This document shows, piece after piece, positions 21,091-31,452 of a stretch of 64,000 nucleotides of DNA. A program made the position numbers and the translations under genes. The DNA is from Bufo bufo (lineage: Eukaryota > Chordata > Amphibia > Anura > Bufonidae): NCBI RefSeq assembly GCF_905171765.1, contig NC_053395.1:190901577-190965576 (forward strand), read 5' to 3'. Under the pieces are notes generated by a model, which worked only from the letters and a program-made list of their open reading frames with translations, made no database searches and was not told the origin of the DNA. The stretch's first letter is position 1. Each line of letters begins with the position of its first letter.

Positions 21091-21239
21091 AGGCTCCATT
21101 CAGACATTTTTTTGGCCCAAGTTAGCGGAATTATTATTTTTTTTTCTTATAAAGTCTCATATTCCACTAACTTGTGTCAAAAAATAAAATCTCACATGAA
21201 CTCACCATACCCCTCACGGAATCCAAATGCGTAAAATTT

Positions 21240-23830
21240 TTTAGACATTTATATTCCAGACTTCTTCTCACGCTTTAGGGCCCCTAGAATGCCAGGGCAG
21301 TATAAATACCCCACATGTGACCCCATTTCGGAAAGAAGACACCCCCAGGTATTCCGTGAGGGGCATATTGAGTCCATGAAATATTGAAATTTTTGTCCAA
21401 AGTTAGCGGAAAGGGAGACTAAATATCAATTTCCGCTAACTTGTGCCAAAAAAAAAAAATTTCTATGAACTCGCCATGCCCCTCATTGAATACCTTGGGG
21501 TGTCTTCTTTCCAAAATGGGGTCACATGTGGGGTATTTATACTGCCCTGGCATTCTAGGGGCCCCAAAGCGTGAGAAGAAGTCTGGTATCCAAATGTCTA
21601 AAAATGCCCTCCTAAAAGGAATTTGGGCACCTTTGCGCATCTAGGCTGCAAAAAAGTGTCACACATCTGGTATCTCCGTACTCAGGAGAAGTTGGGGAAT
21701 GTGTTTTGGGGTGTCATTTTACATATACCCATGCTGGGTGAGAGAAATATCTTGGTCAAATGCCAACTTTGTATAAAAAAATGGGAAAAGTTGTCTTTTG
21801 CCAAGATATTTCTCTCACCCAGCAAGGGTATATGTAAAATGACACCCCAAAACACATTCCCCACCTTCTCCTGAATACGGCGATACCACATGTGTGACAC
21901 TTTTTTGCAGCCTAGGTGGGCAAAGGGGCCCATATTCCAAAGAGCACCTTTAGGATTTCACAGGTCATTTACCTACTTACCACACATTAGGGCCCCAGGA
22001 AAATGCCAGGGCAGTATAACTACCCCACAAGTGACCCCATTTTGCAAAGAAGACACCCCAAGGTATTCCGTGAGGGGCATGGCGAGTTCCTAGAATTTTT
22101 TATTTTTTGTCACAAGTTAGTGGAAAATGCAGATTTTTTTTTTTTTTTTCATACAAAGTCTCATATTCCACTAACTTGTGACAAAAAATAAAAACTTCCA
22201 TGAACTCACTATGCCCATCAGCGAATACCTTGGGGTCTCTTCTTTCCAAAATGGGGTCACTTGTGGGGTAGTTATACTGCCCTGGCATTCTAGGGGCCCA
22301 AATGTGTGGTAAGGAGTTTGAAATCAAATTCTGTAAAAAATGACCTGTGAAATCCGAAAGGTGCTCTTTGGAATATGGGCCCCTTTGCCCACCTAGGCTG
22401 CAAAAAAGTGTCACACATCTGGTATCTCCGTACTCAGGAGAAGTTGGGGAATGTGTTTTGGGGTGTCATTTTACATATACCCATGCTGGGTGAGAGAAAT
22501 ATCTTGGCAAAAGACAACTTTTCCCATTTTTTTTATACAAAGTTGGCATTTGACCAAGATATTTATATCACCCAGCATGGGTATATGTAAAAAGACACCC
22601 CAAAACACATTCCTCAACTTCTCCTGAATACAGAGATACCAGATGTGTGACACTTTTTTGCAGCCTAGGTGGGCAAAGGGGCCCATATTCCAAAGAGCAC
22701 CTTTCGGATTTCACAGGTCATTTTTTACAGAATTTGATTTCAAACTCCTTACCACACATTTGGGCCCCTAGAATGCCAGGGCAGTATAACTACCCCACAA
22801 GTGACCCCATTTTGGAAAGAAGAGACCCCAAGGTATTCGCTGATGGGCATAGTGAGTTCATGGAAGTTTTTATTTTTTGTCACAAGTTAGTGGAATATGA
22901 GACTTTGTATGAAAAAAAAAAAAAATAAAAATCATCATTTTCCACTAACTTGTGACAAAAAATAAAAATTCTAGGAACTTGCCATGCCCCTCACGGAATA
23001 CCTTGGGGTGTCTTCTTTCCAAAATGGGGTCACTTGTGGGGTAGTTATACTGCCCTGGCATTCTAGGGGCCCAAATGTGTGGTAAGGAGTTTGAAATCAA
23101 ATTCTGTAAAAAATGACCTGTGAAATCCGAAAGGTGTTCTTTGGAATATGGGCCCCTTTGCCCACCTAGGCTGCAAAAAAGTGTCACACATCTGGTATCT
23201 CCGTACTCAGAAGAAGTTGGGGAATGTGTTTTGGAGTGTCATTTTACATATACCCATGCTGGGTGAGAGAAATATCTTGGCAAAAGACAACTTTTCCCAT
23301 TTTTTTATACAAAGTTGGCATTTGACCAAGATATTTATCTCACCCAGCATGGGTATATGTAAAAAGACACCCCAAAACACATTCCTCAACTTCTCCTGAA
23401 TACAGAGATACCAGATGTGTGACACTTTTTTGAAGCCTAGGTGGGCAAAGGGGCCCATATTCCAAAGAGCACCTTTCGGATTTCACAGGTCATTTTTTAC
23501 AGAATTTGATTTCAAACTCCTTACCACACATTTGGGCCCCTAGAATGCCAGGGCAGTATAACTACCCCACAAGTGACCCCATTTTGGAAAGAAGAGACCC
23601 CAAGGTATTTCGTGATGGGCATAGTGAGTTCATAGAAGTTTTTATTTTTTGTCACAAGTTAGTGGAATATGAGACTTTGTAAGAAAAGAAAAAAAAATCA
23701 TCATTTTCCGCTAACTTGTGACAAAAAATAAAAAGTTCTATGAACTCACTATGCCCATCAGCGAATACCTTAGGGTGTGTACTTTCCGAAATGGGGTCAT
23801 TTGTGGGGTGTTTGTACTGTCTGGCCATTG
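21240..23830. repeat. Array of alternately inverted repeats
   Basis: The block CCCCATTTTGGAAAGAAGAC occurs in plus orientation near 21325, 22035, 22807 and 23577 and in minus orientation near 21500, 22235, 23005 and 23775, strictly alternating. Two kinds of symmetry centre alternate: one in CACAAGTTAGTGGAA/TTCCACTAACTTGTG, the other in AAGACAACTTTTCCCATTTT beside AAAGTTGGCATTTGACC. The arms are highly similar, so the region could form a series of long hairpins. Confidence 0.92.
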
Positions 23831-24299
23831 TAGAACCTCAGGAAACATGACAGGTGCTCAGAAAGTCAGAGCTGCTTCAAAAAGCGGAAATTCACATTTT
23901 TGTACCATAGTTTGTAAACGCTATAACTTTTACCCAAAGCATTTTTTTTTTTACCCAAACATTTTTTTTTAATCAAAGACATGTAGAACAATAAATTTAG
24001 AGCAAAATTTCTATATGGATCTCGTTTTTTTTGCAAAATTTTACAACTGAAAGTGAAAAATGTCATTTTTTTGCAAAAAAATCGTTAAATTTCGATTAAT
24101 AACAAAAAAAGTAAAAATGTCAGCAGCAATGAAATACCACCAAATGAAAGCTCTATTAGTGAGAAGAAAAGGAGGTAAAATTCATTTGGGTGGTAAGTTG
24201 CATGACCGAGCAATAAACGGTGAAAGTGGTGTAGTGCAGAATTGTAAAAAGTGGCCTGGTCATTAAGGGTGTTTAAGCACTGGGGGCTGAGGTGGTTAA

Positions 24300-24750
24300 A
24301 AGAATCCTTCAGTTTTATGAAAATAAAACCTCATCACTGAACAATAAAATGTTCTGCAACTTTACAATTTACTTTGTGTTTCCGTTCCTCATCTTCGAGA
24401 TCTCTGCCTTTGGTAAACGTGAAGATAACACTTTACCTTTACATCTACAGAAAACCAGTACATATCTAGTCCTCAGGCTCAGAACTTCAACTCTGTTGAC
24501 ATCATGTTGGGGGAAGGGGTGTCAAAGACTGTCTTTTTACCATGTTTGGCAAAAAAATAAAAAATTTCTGTATAGAGAATTGTAGTTGACAATAGTTTCC
24601 TATGCAGAAGCATCCAGTTTCAAAAAGTATACTTTTTTTTTACATGTCGATAGGTGATGTATGCCACTGCATATCTATATATACTGTTGTATATGACAAG
24701 AGGTCTATCAAAGTAATACATTGTGAAATCCACCGACAGAAGGTTCAAGC
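24300..24750. other. Unassigned non-coding DNA
   Basis: AT-rich DNA between element A and the palindrome. No recognised feature. Confidence 0.4.
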
Positions 24751-25579
24751 ACAATCTGAACAGAAAAACCAACACTGTTTCCCTATACTCACTGCGTAAG
24801 CAATCCAGTATCACCTTTAGCAAAACCAATCTTAAGATACATAGATCAAATTCAAAATAACAAATTATACCTCCATAATCAGTTGTAGTTCAAATAATAC
24901 TCAATTTTATTAATACTCACAGAGTTATAACCATTTCTGGCCTCACAGAAAATTTAAGAACATTTAAAAATCCTAATCAGACTGCGGGTATATGGCAATT
25001 ACTGATACAATCATATAAAGTGCAAGTGCAACAATATGCATGGGAAAATATAATCAGTGCATACAAGTAATGTTCCTCTGTCCACATAGTGTGGTCACAG
25101 AATCAGACTTCCGATCCTGGATCCACGGGACTTTAACATACATACTGATAATAGGATAACATATATCTAGCAGATAATCTAGCATAATGACCCCAAAAAA
25201 AACTGCCACAACCCGCCAGACTGTGCCCCCTTTTTTTGGGGTCAGTATGCTAGATTATCTGCTAGATATATGTTATCCTATTATGGCAGTATGCATGTTA
25301 AAGTCCCGTGGATCCAGGATCGGAAGTCCGATTCTGTGACCACACTATGTGGACAGAGGAACATTACTTGTATGCACTGATTATATTTCCCCATGCATAT
25401 TGTTGCACTTGCACTTTATATGATTGTATCAGTAATTGCCATATACCCGCAGTCTGATTAGGATTTTCAAATGTTCTTAAATTTTCTGTGAGGCCAGAAA
25501 TGGTTATAACTCTGAGTATTAAAAAAAAATTGAGTATTATTTGAACTACAACTGATTATTGAGTTACAATCTGAACAGA
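24751..25579. repeat. Large palindrome flanked by 14-bp direct repeats
   Basis: Arms at about 24875-25202 and 25231-25557 are near-identical inverted copies of about 328 bp around a 28-bp loop. For example, GGATAACATATATCTAGCAG on the left is opposed by CTGCTAGATATATGTTATCC on the right. The direct repeat ACAATCTGAACAGA lies at 24751-24764 and 25566-25579 and may be a target duplication. About 110 bp (24765-24874) between the left repeat and the palindrome has no partner. No coding potential. The mobile element class is unknown. Confidence 0.85.
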
Positions 25580-26030
25580 GCCTGTTTGTTACAAATTATC
25601 TGTGAGCTAAATGATGTCAGCAAGAATGTAATGTTTTTGTCACCAAACCAATGTGCCCCAATGATTTATTATTTATGGAAGACACACGTTTTATTTGTTA
25701 TACTTGTGATTTCTTAACTCTTTGTCTCCCCATTAAGAATATCAACTGAATGTTTTTATGATCCACTAATTCTGCATGGCCTTTGTGCATAAAAACAACT
25801 TCATTGTGATGTATGTACTTTGCTTTGGAACACCAGATCTGTGATTATGTCACAGGCGCTCCTATGAATCAGGATGTGAATTTCCTGTGACCTTTAAAAA
25901 GCATTGAGGAAAACTAACTGTTATAAGAAAGAAAAGCTCTCGGAAACTTTACCGCTCCAATGAAATTGTATCTTGTAACGTGTTAACAATGGAAAGAATT
26001 AAGTCAAACAAATGTTTGAGACTGCATAGC
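25580..26030. other. Unassigned non-coding DNA
   Basis: No recognised gene or repeat. Confidence 0.4.
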
Positions 26031-26032
26031 TA

Positions 26033-27178
26033 CCATATTTTTCGCCCCATAAGACGCAAAAGTGGGGGAAAAATGCCCCTGGGTCTTATGAGGCGAATCC
26101 TGCCATTTTTTTACTCTGCTAACACGATACATCGCCAGCCGCGATGTTGCACAGCGCGGCCTGTGATGTATCAGTGGGGAGGGAGGAGGAGCGGGAGGCC
26201 GGCAACTGCTGTAGAAATCGCGGTGGGGTCCAGTATCGCAATCCACTGTAGTACTCACTATGAAACTACCATAGCAGGCAGGCTGGCGGGTCACTCACTT
26301 TGTCACGTGCATGCTCCTCCCACTTTATTAATGGAGCAGGCACGTGATGAAGCGAGTGACATTACGCTGCTGGCCAGCCTGCTTGCCTGCTACAATAGTT
26401 TCATAGTGAGTACTACAGTGGATGGTGATACTGCTGCAGAGAATTGCAATACTTTAACAAAGCTCCCATGCCTACACTTTACATATGAATACTGCTGTGA
26501 GCGGGGCCCGGTGTAATAGAGTACATTGACTCCACCGGGCCCCGCCGCGATTCCAACACCAGTTGCCGGCCTCCACCCCCTGTATTGGGGGTCACAATTT
26601 ACACAAGGACACTGTTATGGGGGGGATCTGTGGATGACACATATATAGCATAAGATGCTATATATGTGTCATTCACAGATCCCCCCATAGCAATGTCATC
26701 CACAGATCCTTCTCATAACAGTGTCATCCACAGATCCCCCCATAACAGTGTCATCCACAGATCCCCCCATAACAGTTTGATCCACAGATCCCCCATAACA
26801 GTGTTATCCATAGATCTCCCATAACAGCGCCATCCACATATCCCTATAACAGTGTCATCCACAGATCCACCCCAATAACAGCGTCATCTACAGATGCCCA
26901 TAACAGTGTCATCCACAGATCCCCCCATAGCAGTGTCATCCACAGATCCCCCATAACAGCGCCATCCACAGATCCCCATAACAGTGCATCATCCAGAGAT
27001 CCCCCATAACAGTGCGTCATCCACAGATCCCCCATACTAGTGTCATCCACATACCACCATTAGTTGAAAACCCACCAAAAGCACACCTTTTGGATCAAAA
27101 TATTTTTTTCTTATTTTCCTCCTCAAAAACCTAGGTGCGTCTTATGGGCAGGTGAGTCTTATAGGGCAAAAAATATGG
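26033..27178. mobile_element. TA-flanked non-autonomous element (copy 1)
   Basis: Flanked by TA (26031-26032, 27179-27180). The ends are CCATATTTTTCGCCCCATAA and, in reverse, CCATATTTTTTGCCCTATAA, followed by GACGCA/GACTCA-type repeats. A TA duplication suggests the Tc1/mariner/pogo group, but there is no transposase. Inside is a long inverted repeat (TACTCACTATGAAACTA opposed by TAGTTTCATAGTGAGTA) and then a minisatellite. The 178-residue open frame starting at 25980 runs through the inverted repeat and is rejected as a gene. Copy 2 is at 34769-35923. Confidence 0.82.
26600..27050 (+). repeat. Minisatellite CAGATCCCCCATAACAGTGT
   Basis: Imperfect units of about 26-30 bp containing GTGTCATCCACAGATCCCCC. 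It begins with a palindrome around ATATAGCATAAGATGCTATAT. The same unit and the same palindrome recur in 35480-35800 and 51181-51452. Confidence 0.9.
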
Positions 27179-27457
27179 TATATAAATGTAGAACAGATAA
27201 TACATAATAAAGATAGATAATAGTGTTGAGCGAGCACCAAAGTGCTTGTGTGCTCGAGTAGAACACTTGCCGATGCTCCGGAAGTCAATAGGATAACATC
27301 AGGCACCCCCTGCTCTGAAGAGGGGAGGGTGTCGGGACTCTTTTGGCCTAGGAGTCCCTGCTCTGACTCCATATATAGCTATGTCCATATATGGAGTCAG
27401 TAGTTGGGGACACCCCAGTTTATTTAAATCTAATTTAGCCTGTATTTCAGAAAAGTT

Positions 27458-27530
27458 TCTGCTAGGATTTAAACTCACAACCTTCTGTATTAGAGGCAAG
27501 GCAGTTAACCACTCAGCTATAATAGCTGCA
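27458..27530 (-). repeat. tRNA-like (SINE-like) segment a
   Basis: Minus strand: TAGCTGAGTGGTTAACTG resembles an A box and GTGAGTTTAAATCC a diverged B box, with the usual spacing. No complete cloverleaf. Inverted relative of segment d. Confidence 0.55.
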
Positions 27531-27587
27531 TAGCCAGTTACTTAAAAAAAATATGAGACTTCTACTGTACTGTACTTCTACTGAGAC

Positions 27588-28503
27588 CAGGATTTTTGCC
27601 GCCGTAGGCAAAGATCCATTTTGCCGCCCCCTCATGTTACTCACTCACTGACAGACACACACACACACTGACAGACAGACACGCACTCAGACACTCACTG
27701 AATGACGTACACAGAAACTCACTGACAGACATACTCACTGACAGACACACATACACTCACTGACAGACACACACTCACTGACTGACAGACACTCACTGAG
27801 AGACATACACCTACCCACTGAAACACACGGAAACTCACTGACAGACACTCACTCACTGGTAAACACACACATATACTCACTGACAAACATACACATACTG
27901 ACAAACACACAGACACTTACTGACCGACAGACATCCACACTTACTGACATACACTCACTCACTGACATACACACACAGACACTCAATGACAGACACACAT
28001 ACATTTACTGACAGAAAGACAGACATACATACATTCACTCACTCACTGACATAAATACACCGGCAGACACTCACTTAGTCAAACACTTAAACACTCACCT
28101 CCCTGGTTTCCAGTGTGGTGCAGCTCCTCAGTCCTCCAGCTCGCCGTTTAGTATGCCGGGGCTGGAATGATGTCATATTCCGGCATCACAGAGGGCGCAC
28201 GATGGAGGAGTGGGGAGCTGCTAGAACAGCCTCCCTTGCCGTCCGCCTCCTCTCCTCCGGTAATTTACTGGCAGAGCAGGCACCTGCCATCAGGGTAAGC
28301 AGATGCCTGCTCTGCCATATTTAAGAAGGACCTCCACCTCCTGGCCATCCTGTATCGGCGCTGGGGGCGGCTCAAGAGCCGTTCGCCCTGTCGCCCAGGG
28401 CTGCAGCCCCAGTCAGGGGGTGCCCACTGCCCACCAGGGCGCCCCCAGCAGGCCGCCGACCTAGGCGAATGCCTAGTTCGCCTATATGGTTGCACCGGCC
28501 CTG
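27588..28503. mobile_element. hAT element inside the fold-back
   Basis: A perfect 8-bp direct repeat ACTGAGAC (27580-27587, 28504-28511) bounds a segment starting CAGGATTTTTGCCGCC and ending, in reverse, CAGGGCCGGTGCAACC. Inner GCCGCCGTAGGCAAAG and GCCTAGGTCGGCGG-type sequences are opposed. The interior is mostly a CACTGACAGACA-type tandem repeat followed by GC-rich DNA with no transposase. Confidence 0.82.
27640..28105 (+). repeat. Imperfect tandem repeat ACTCACTGACAGACAC
   Basis: Purine-pyrimidine-biased short repeat of CACTGACAGACA-type units with many variants, inside the hAT element. A minus-strand 65-residue cysteine/serine/valine frame is a translation of the repeat. Confidence 0.9.
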
Positions 28504-28561
28504 ACTGAGACCTATACAGTAGAAGTCTAATTTTGTTTTTGTTTTTTCAGTAACAAGCTAT

Positions 28562-28634
28562 GCAGCTATATAGTGTAGTGGTTACAGTTCTGGGCTGTGA
28601 TGCTAAAGCTGTGAGTTCAAATCCTGTCACAAAC
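28562..28634 (+). repeat. tRNA-like (SINE-like) segment b
   Basis: TAGTGTAGTGGTTACAG fits a tRNA A box and GTGAGTTCAAATCCTG a B box. I cannot draw a convincing acceptor stem, so this is tRNA-derived repeat sequence, not a tRNA gene. Confidence 0.6.
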
Positions 28635-28669
28635 TTTATCCAAAATAAAGGCTAAACATATATATATGT

Positions 28670-28831
28670 TTTAGCCATAATATATTTACACATATTATTA
28701 TATATTTAGAATATATTATATATTATATATGTCAATATATTATGGCTAAAACATCAGTAGTAGTTTCCCATATATTATGCATTGATATACAGTATATCAG
28801 AAGTATGATTTTTATCTCTCTCTCTCTCTCT

Positions 28832-28885
<54 letters not shown>
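28670..28885. repeat. AT-rich palindromic DNA and (TC)n/(TA)n microsatellites
   Basis: ATATATATGTTTTAGCC is opposed by GGCTAAAACAT near 28735. CTCTCTCTCTCTCT occurs near 28817-28832 and an alternating TA run follows to about 28880. Confidence 0.85.
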
Positions 28886-29002
28886 TATATATATATTTTT
28901 TTTAGCAATTACACATTTATTTTATGCCATACATTTTTTACAATTACTAAAAAAGAATTTTAATATATAAATCTAATTTAACTTCTATTTCTGAAAAGGT
29001 TT

Positions 29003-29073
29003 TTGAAGGGATTTGAAATCACAGCTTCTGCATCACAGCCCAGAACTTTAACCATTACACTATATAGCTGCAT
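29003..29073 (-). repeat. tRNA-like (SINE-like) segment c
   Basis: Minus strand: TATATAGTGTAATGGTTAAA (A box-like) and GTGATTTCAAATCCC (B box-like). Inverted relative of segment b. Confidence 0.55.
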
Positions 29074-29192
29074 AGCCAGTCACTTAAAAAAAAAATATAT
29101 ATATATATATATATGAGACTTCTACTGTATAGGTCTTAGTAGAAGTACAGTAGAAGTCTCTCTTTTTATTTTTTTATTTAAGTAACTGGTTA

Positions 29193-29268
29193 TGCAGCTA
29201 TTATAGCTGAGTGGTTAAGTGCCTTGCCTCTAATGCAAAAGGTTGTGAGTTTGAATCCCGGCAGAAAC
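29193..29268 (+). repeat. tRNA-like (SINE-like) segment d
   Basis: TAGCTGAGTGGTTAAG is close to a tRNA A box and GTGAGTTTGAATCCCG to a B box. CTTGCCTCTAATGCAAAAGG would form a partial anticodon arm, with CTA at the anticodon position if folded. The acceptor stem is unconvincing. Interpreted as SINE-like. Confidence 0.6.
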
Positions 29269-29500
29269 TTTTCTGAAATACAGGCTAAATTAGATTTAAA
29301 TACACTGGGGTGTCCCCAAGCACTGACCCCATATATGGACATAGCTATATATGGAGTCATAGCAGTGACTTCTAAGCCGTGGACTCACACAGAGAGATTC
29401 CCTCACTGTACAGCGATCTTCTGCATAGAAATAGAGGCTAAATTAGATTTAAATACACTGACTCGAGCATCGAGCACACATGGTATTCGGCTGAAATCCG

Positions 29501-30150
29501 CAATGCTCAAGCCGAACTGGATACTTTTATTATATTTCACAGGACATACCAGAGATGCTGGAACCATTATGCACTCTTTTCATCTGTCATCTTCAATCCA
29601 GCAAATAAACTATAAGAAAAAGAAAAGAACAATAATATTATACAAAAATATCAAGGCATAAAATTAACAAAATTTAAAAGAGCAATTCAAACAAGCCATG
29701 ATCTTTTCTACTGGTAAATCTAACTCATTGAATGAGGTCACTCAAGAATTAACCTAAATGTGGCAACAGCAACTCTCGCTAACAGAACTGACGTAGACAG
29801 TTTTACGTATGTGTGAACTGTGCTGTATATATTTACAAGCTCATGCATGTGTTATATAGTGGTCGCAGGTTTATTATAGGTTGTGACTCAGTACTCCTAC
29901 AGAAGAAGAAAACCATGGCCATCTACAACTGCAATTATGTCTCACTATTGACCTCAAGGCTGATTCAGTTTCATGCAATGAACATACAGTAGCTAACTAA
30001 ACCCGTGAGAAAAGATAAGATCACAGATTGATATCCTATGATTACTGTGTCTGCTAAAGCACCTAGTTACACCATTGATATTAATATTCAGATATTATTA
30101 TAATTCTAATAATAAATATATTATATAATACATAATATCATTAACTGAAC
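29501..30150. other. Unassigned non-coding DNA
   Basis: No recognised gene or element. It ends in a (TA)n run at 30153-30183. Confidence 0.4.

Positions 30151-30152
<2 letters not shown>

Positions 30153-30183
<31 letters not shown>
30153..30183. repeat. (TA)n microsatellite
   Basis: Alternating TA directly adjoining the left end of the second deleted Tc1 copy. Confidence 0.9.
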
Positions 30184-30186
<3 letters not shown>

Positions 30187-31124
30187 TACAGACCAAAAGT
30201 TTGGACACACCTTCTCATTCAAAGAGTTTATTTTTTATTTTCATGACTATGAAGGCATCAAAACTATGAATTAACACATGTGGAATTATATACATAACAA
30301 ACAAGTGTGAAACAACTGAAAATATGTCATATTCTAGGTTTTTCAAAGTAGCTACCTTTTGCTTTGATTACTGCTCTGCACACTCTTGGCATTCTCTTGA
30401 TGAGCTTCAAGAGGTAGTCACCTGAAATGGTCTTCCAACAGTCTTGAAAGAGTTCCCAGAGATGCTTAGCACTTGTTGGCCCTTTTGCCTTCACTCTGCG
30501 ATCCAGCTCACCCCAAACCATCTCAATTGGGTTCAGGTCCGGTGACTGTGGAGGCCAGGTCATCTGGCACAGCACCCCATCACTCTCCTTCATGGTCAAA
30601 TAGCCCTTACTTTCAAAGTTTTCCCAATTTTTCGGCTGACTGACTGACCTTCATTTCTTAAAATAATGATGGCCACTCATTTTTCTTTACTTAGCTGCTT
30701 TTTTCTTGCCATAATACAAATTCTAACAGTCTATTCAGTAGGACTATCAGCTGTGTATCCACCTGACTTCTCCTCAACGCAACTGATGGTCCCAACCCCA
30801 TTTATAAGGCAAGAAATCCCACTTATTAAACCTGACAGGGCACACCTGTGAAGTGAAAACCATTTCAGGGGACTAACTCTTGAAGCTCATCAAGAGAATG
30901 CCAAGAGTGTGCAAAGCAGTAATCAAAGCAAAAGGTGGCTACTTTGAAGAACCTAGAATATGACATATTTTTAGTTGTTTCCCACTTGTTTGTTATGTAT
31001 ATAATTCCACATGTGTTAATTCATAGTTTTGATGCCTTCAGTGTGAATCTACAATTTTCATAGTCATGAAAATAAAGAAAACTCTTTGAATGAGAAGGTG
31101 TGTCCAAACTTTTGGTCTGTACTG
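30184..31124 (-). mobile_element. Tc1-like transposon, internally deleted (copy 2)
   Basis: The ends CAGTACAGACCAAAAGTTTG are identical on both sides and TA flanks them. It is the same family as 8175-9069 in the opposite orientation, with long terminal repeats covering the transposase 3' end and the same internal deletion. 941 bp, non-autonomous. Confidence 0.92.
30330..30712 (-). pseudogene. Tc1 transposase remnant, same deletion as copy 1
   Basis: On the minus strand the start region (ATG at 30710-30712) is joined by way of GAAAGTAAGGGCTATTTGAC to the C-terminal part. That part stays open as [20 protein letters not shown] and continues to RMPRVCRAVIKAKGSYFEKP. The catalytic Glu in NPIE is present; both catalytic aspartates are deleted. 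The N-terminal and C-terminal parts are not in one frame. The junction equals that at 8554-8940, so both copies descend from one already deleted source, not from two independent losses. No enzyme can be made. Confidence 0.88.
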
Positions 31125-31444
31125 TATATACACATTAATACTGTAAATATCTATATACTTTTTCCATGTACACAGGAGTTAAAGATGGTCTTACTGCCCT
31201 TGTTATGAGTACTTATGACAGAACTTCCCTACCATATTTAGATGTACTTAGGCAAAAAATGTAAAAAATATTAATGCCCATGGCTTAATATCTCACCCTG
31301 TAATATCATACTTACCTGATATCTGTAATACGTCTTAATAGTCATGATACCCCAACATACCATACATGTTCTATTATATATTATAGAGAACTTAAGTAAA
31401 TGCTAAAAAAACTATTTAATGCAATTTTCCAGTTTAAAACTCTG
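31125..31444. other. Unassigned non-coding DNA
   Basis: AT-rich sequence between the Tc1 copy and the next hAT element. Nothing recognised. Confidence 0.4.
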
Positions 31445-31452
31445 TTTATTAG

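Larger units (their letters stand above)
18588..24295. mobile_element. Large TTAA-flanked composite element (copy A)
   Basis: 5,708 bp between TTAA sites (18584-18587, 24296-24299). The ends are CCACCTCCGGACC and, in reverse, CCACCTCAGCCCCC. TTAA targets with CC-starting ends fit piggyBac-type transposition, which is an inference because no transposase is present. Order: GC-rich hairpin cluster (18620-18905), 11-unit satellite (19040-21090), alternately inverted array (21240-23830) and an AT-rich tail (23840-24295). An inverted related copy starts at 60847 and a smaller relative is at 45193-47292. The many short peptides such as MGPFAHLGCKKVSHIWY arise in the inverted array on both strands and are not genes. 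Confidence 0.8.
27221..29500. mobile_element. Fold-back element with four tRNA-like segments
   Basis: It begins TAGTGTTGAGCGAGCACC, a hAT-like end. Two nested inverted pairs follow: 27350-27578 with 29160-29370, and 28512-28660 with 28970-29110. Each arm carries a tRNA-like segment. A 916-bp hAT element interrupts the left side. A palindrome, ACTTCTACTG...CAGTAGAAGT, sits between the last two arms. A matching right hAT end is not seen; the sequence fades near 29500 around ACTCGAGCATCGAGCAC. Boundaries and class are uncertain. Confidence 0.6.

Noticed and set aside
21419..23458. Recurrent peptides such as MGPFAHLGCKKVSHIW on both strands
   Set aside because: They arise from inverted repeats and appear equally on both strands without codon-level conservation or a start context.
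25980..26516. 178-codon plus-strand frame
   Set aside because: Runs through the terminal repeat and long inverted repeat of the TA-flanked element; no recognisable protein.
29193..29268. Functional tRNA gene
   Set aside because: A and B box-like motifs are present, but the acceptor stem is not convincing and the segment repeats in inverted form; better explained as SINE-like.
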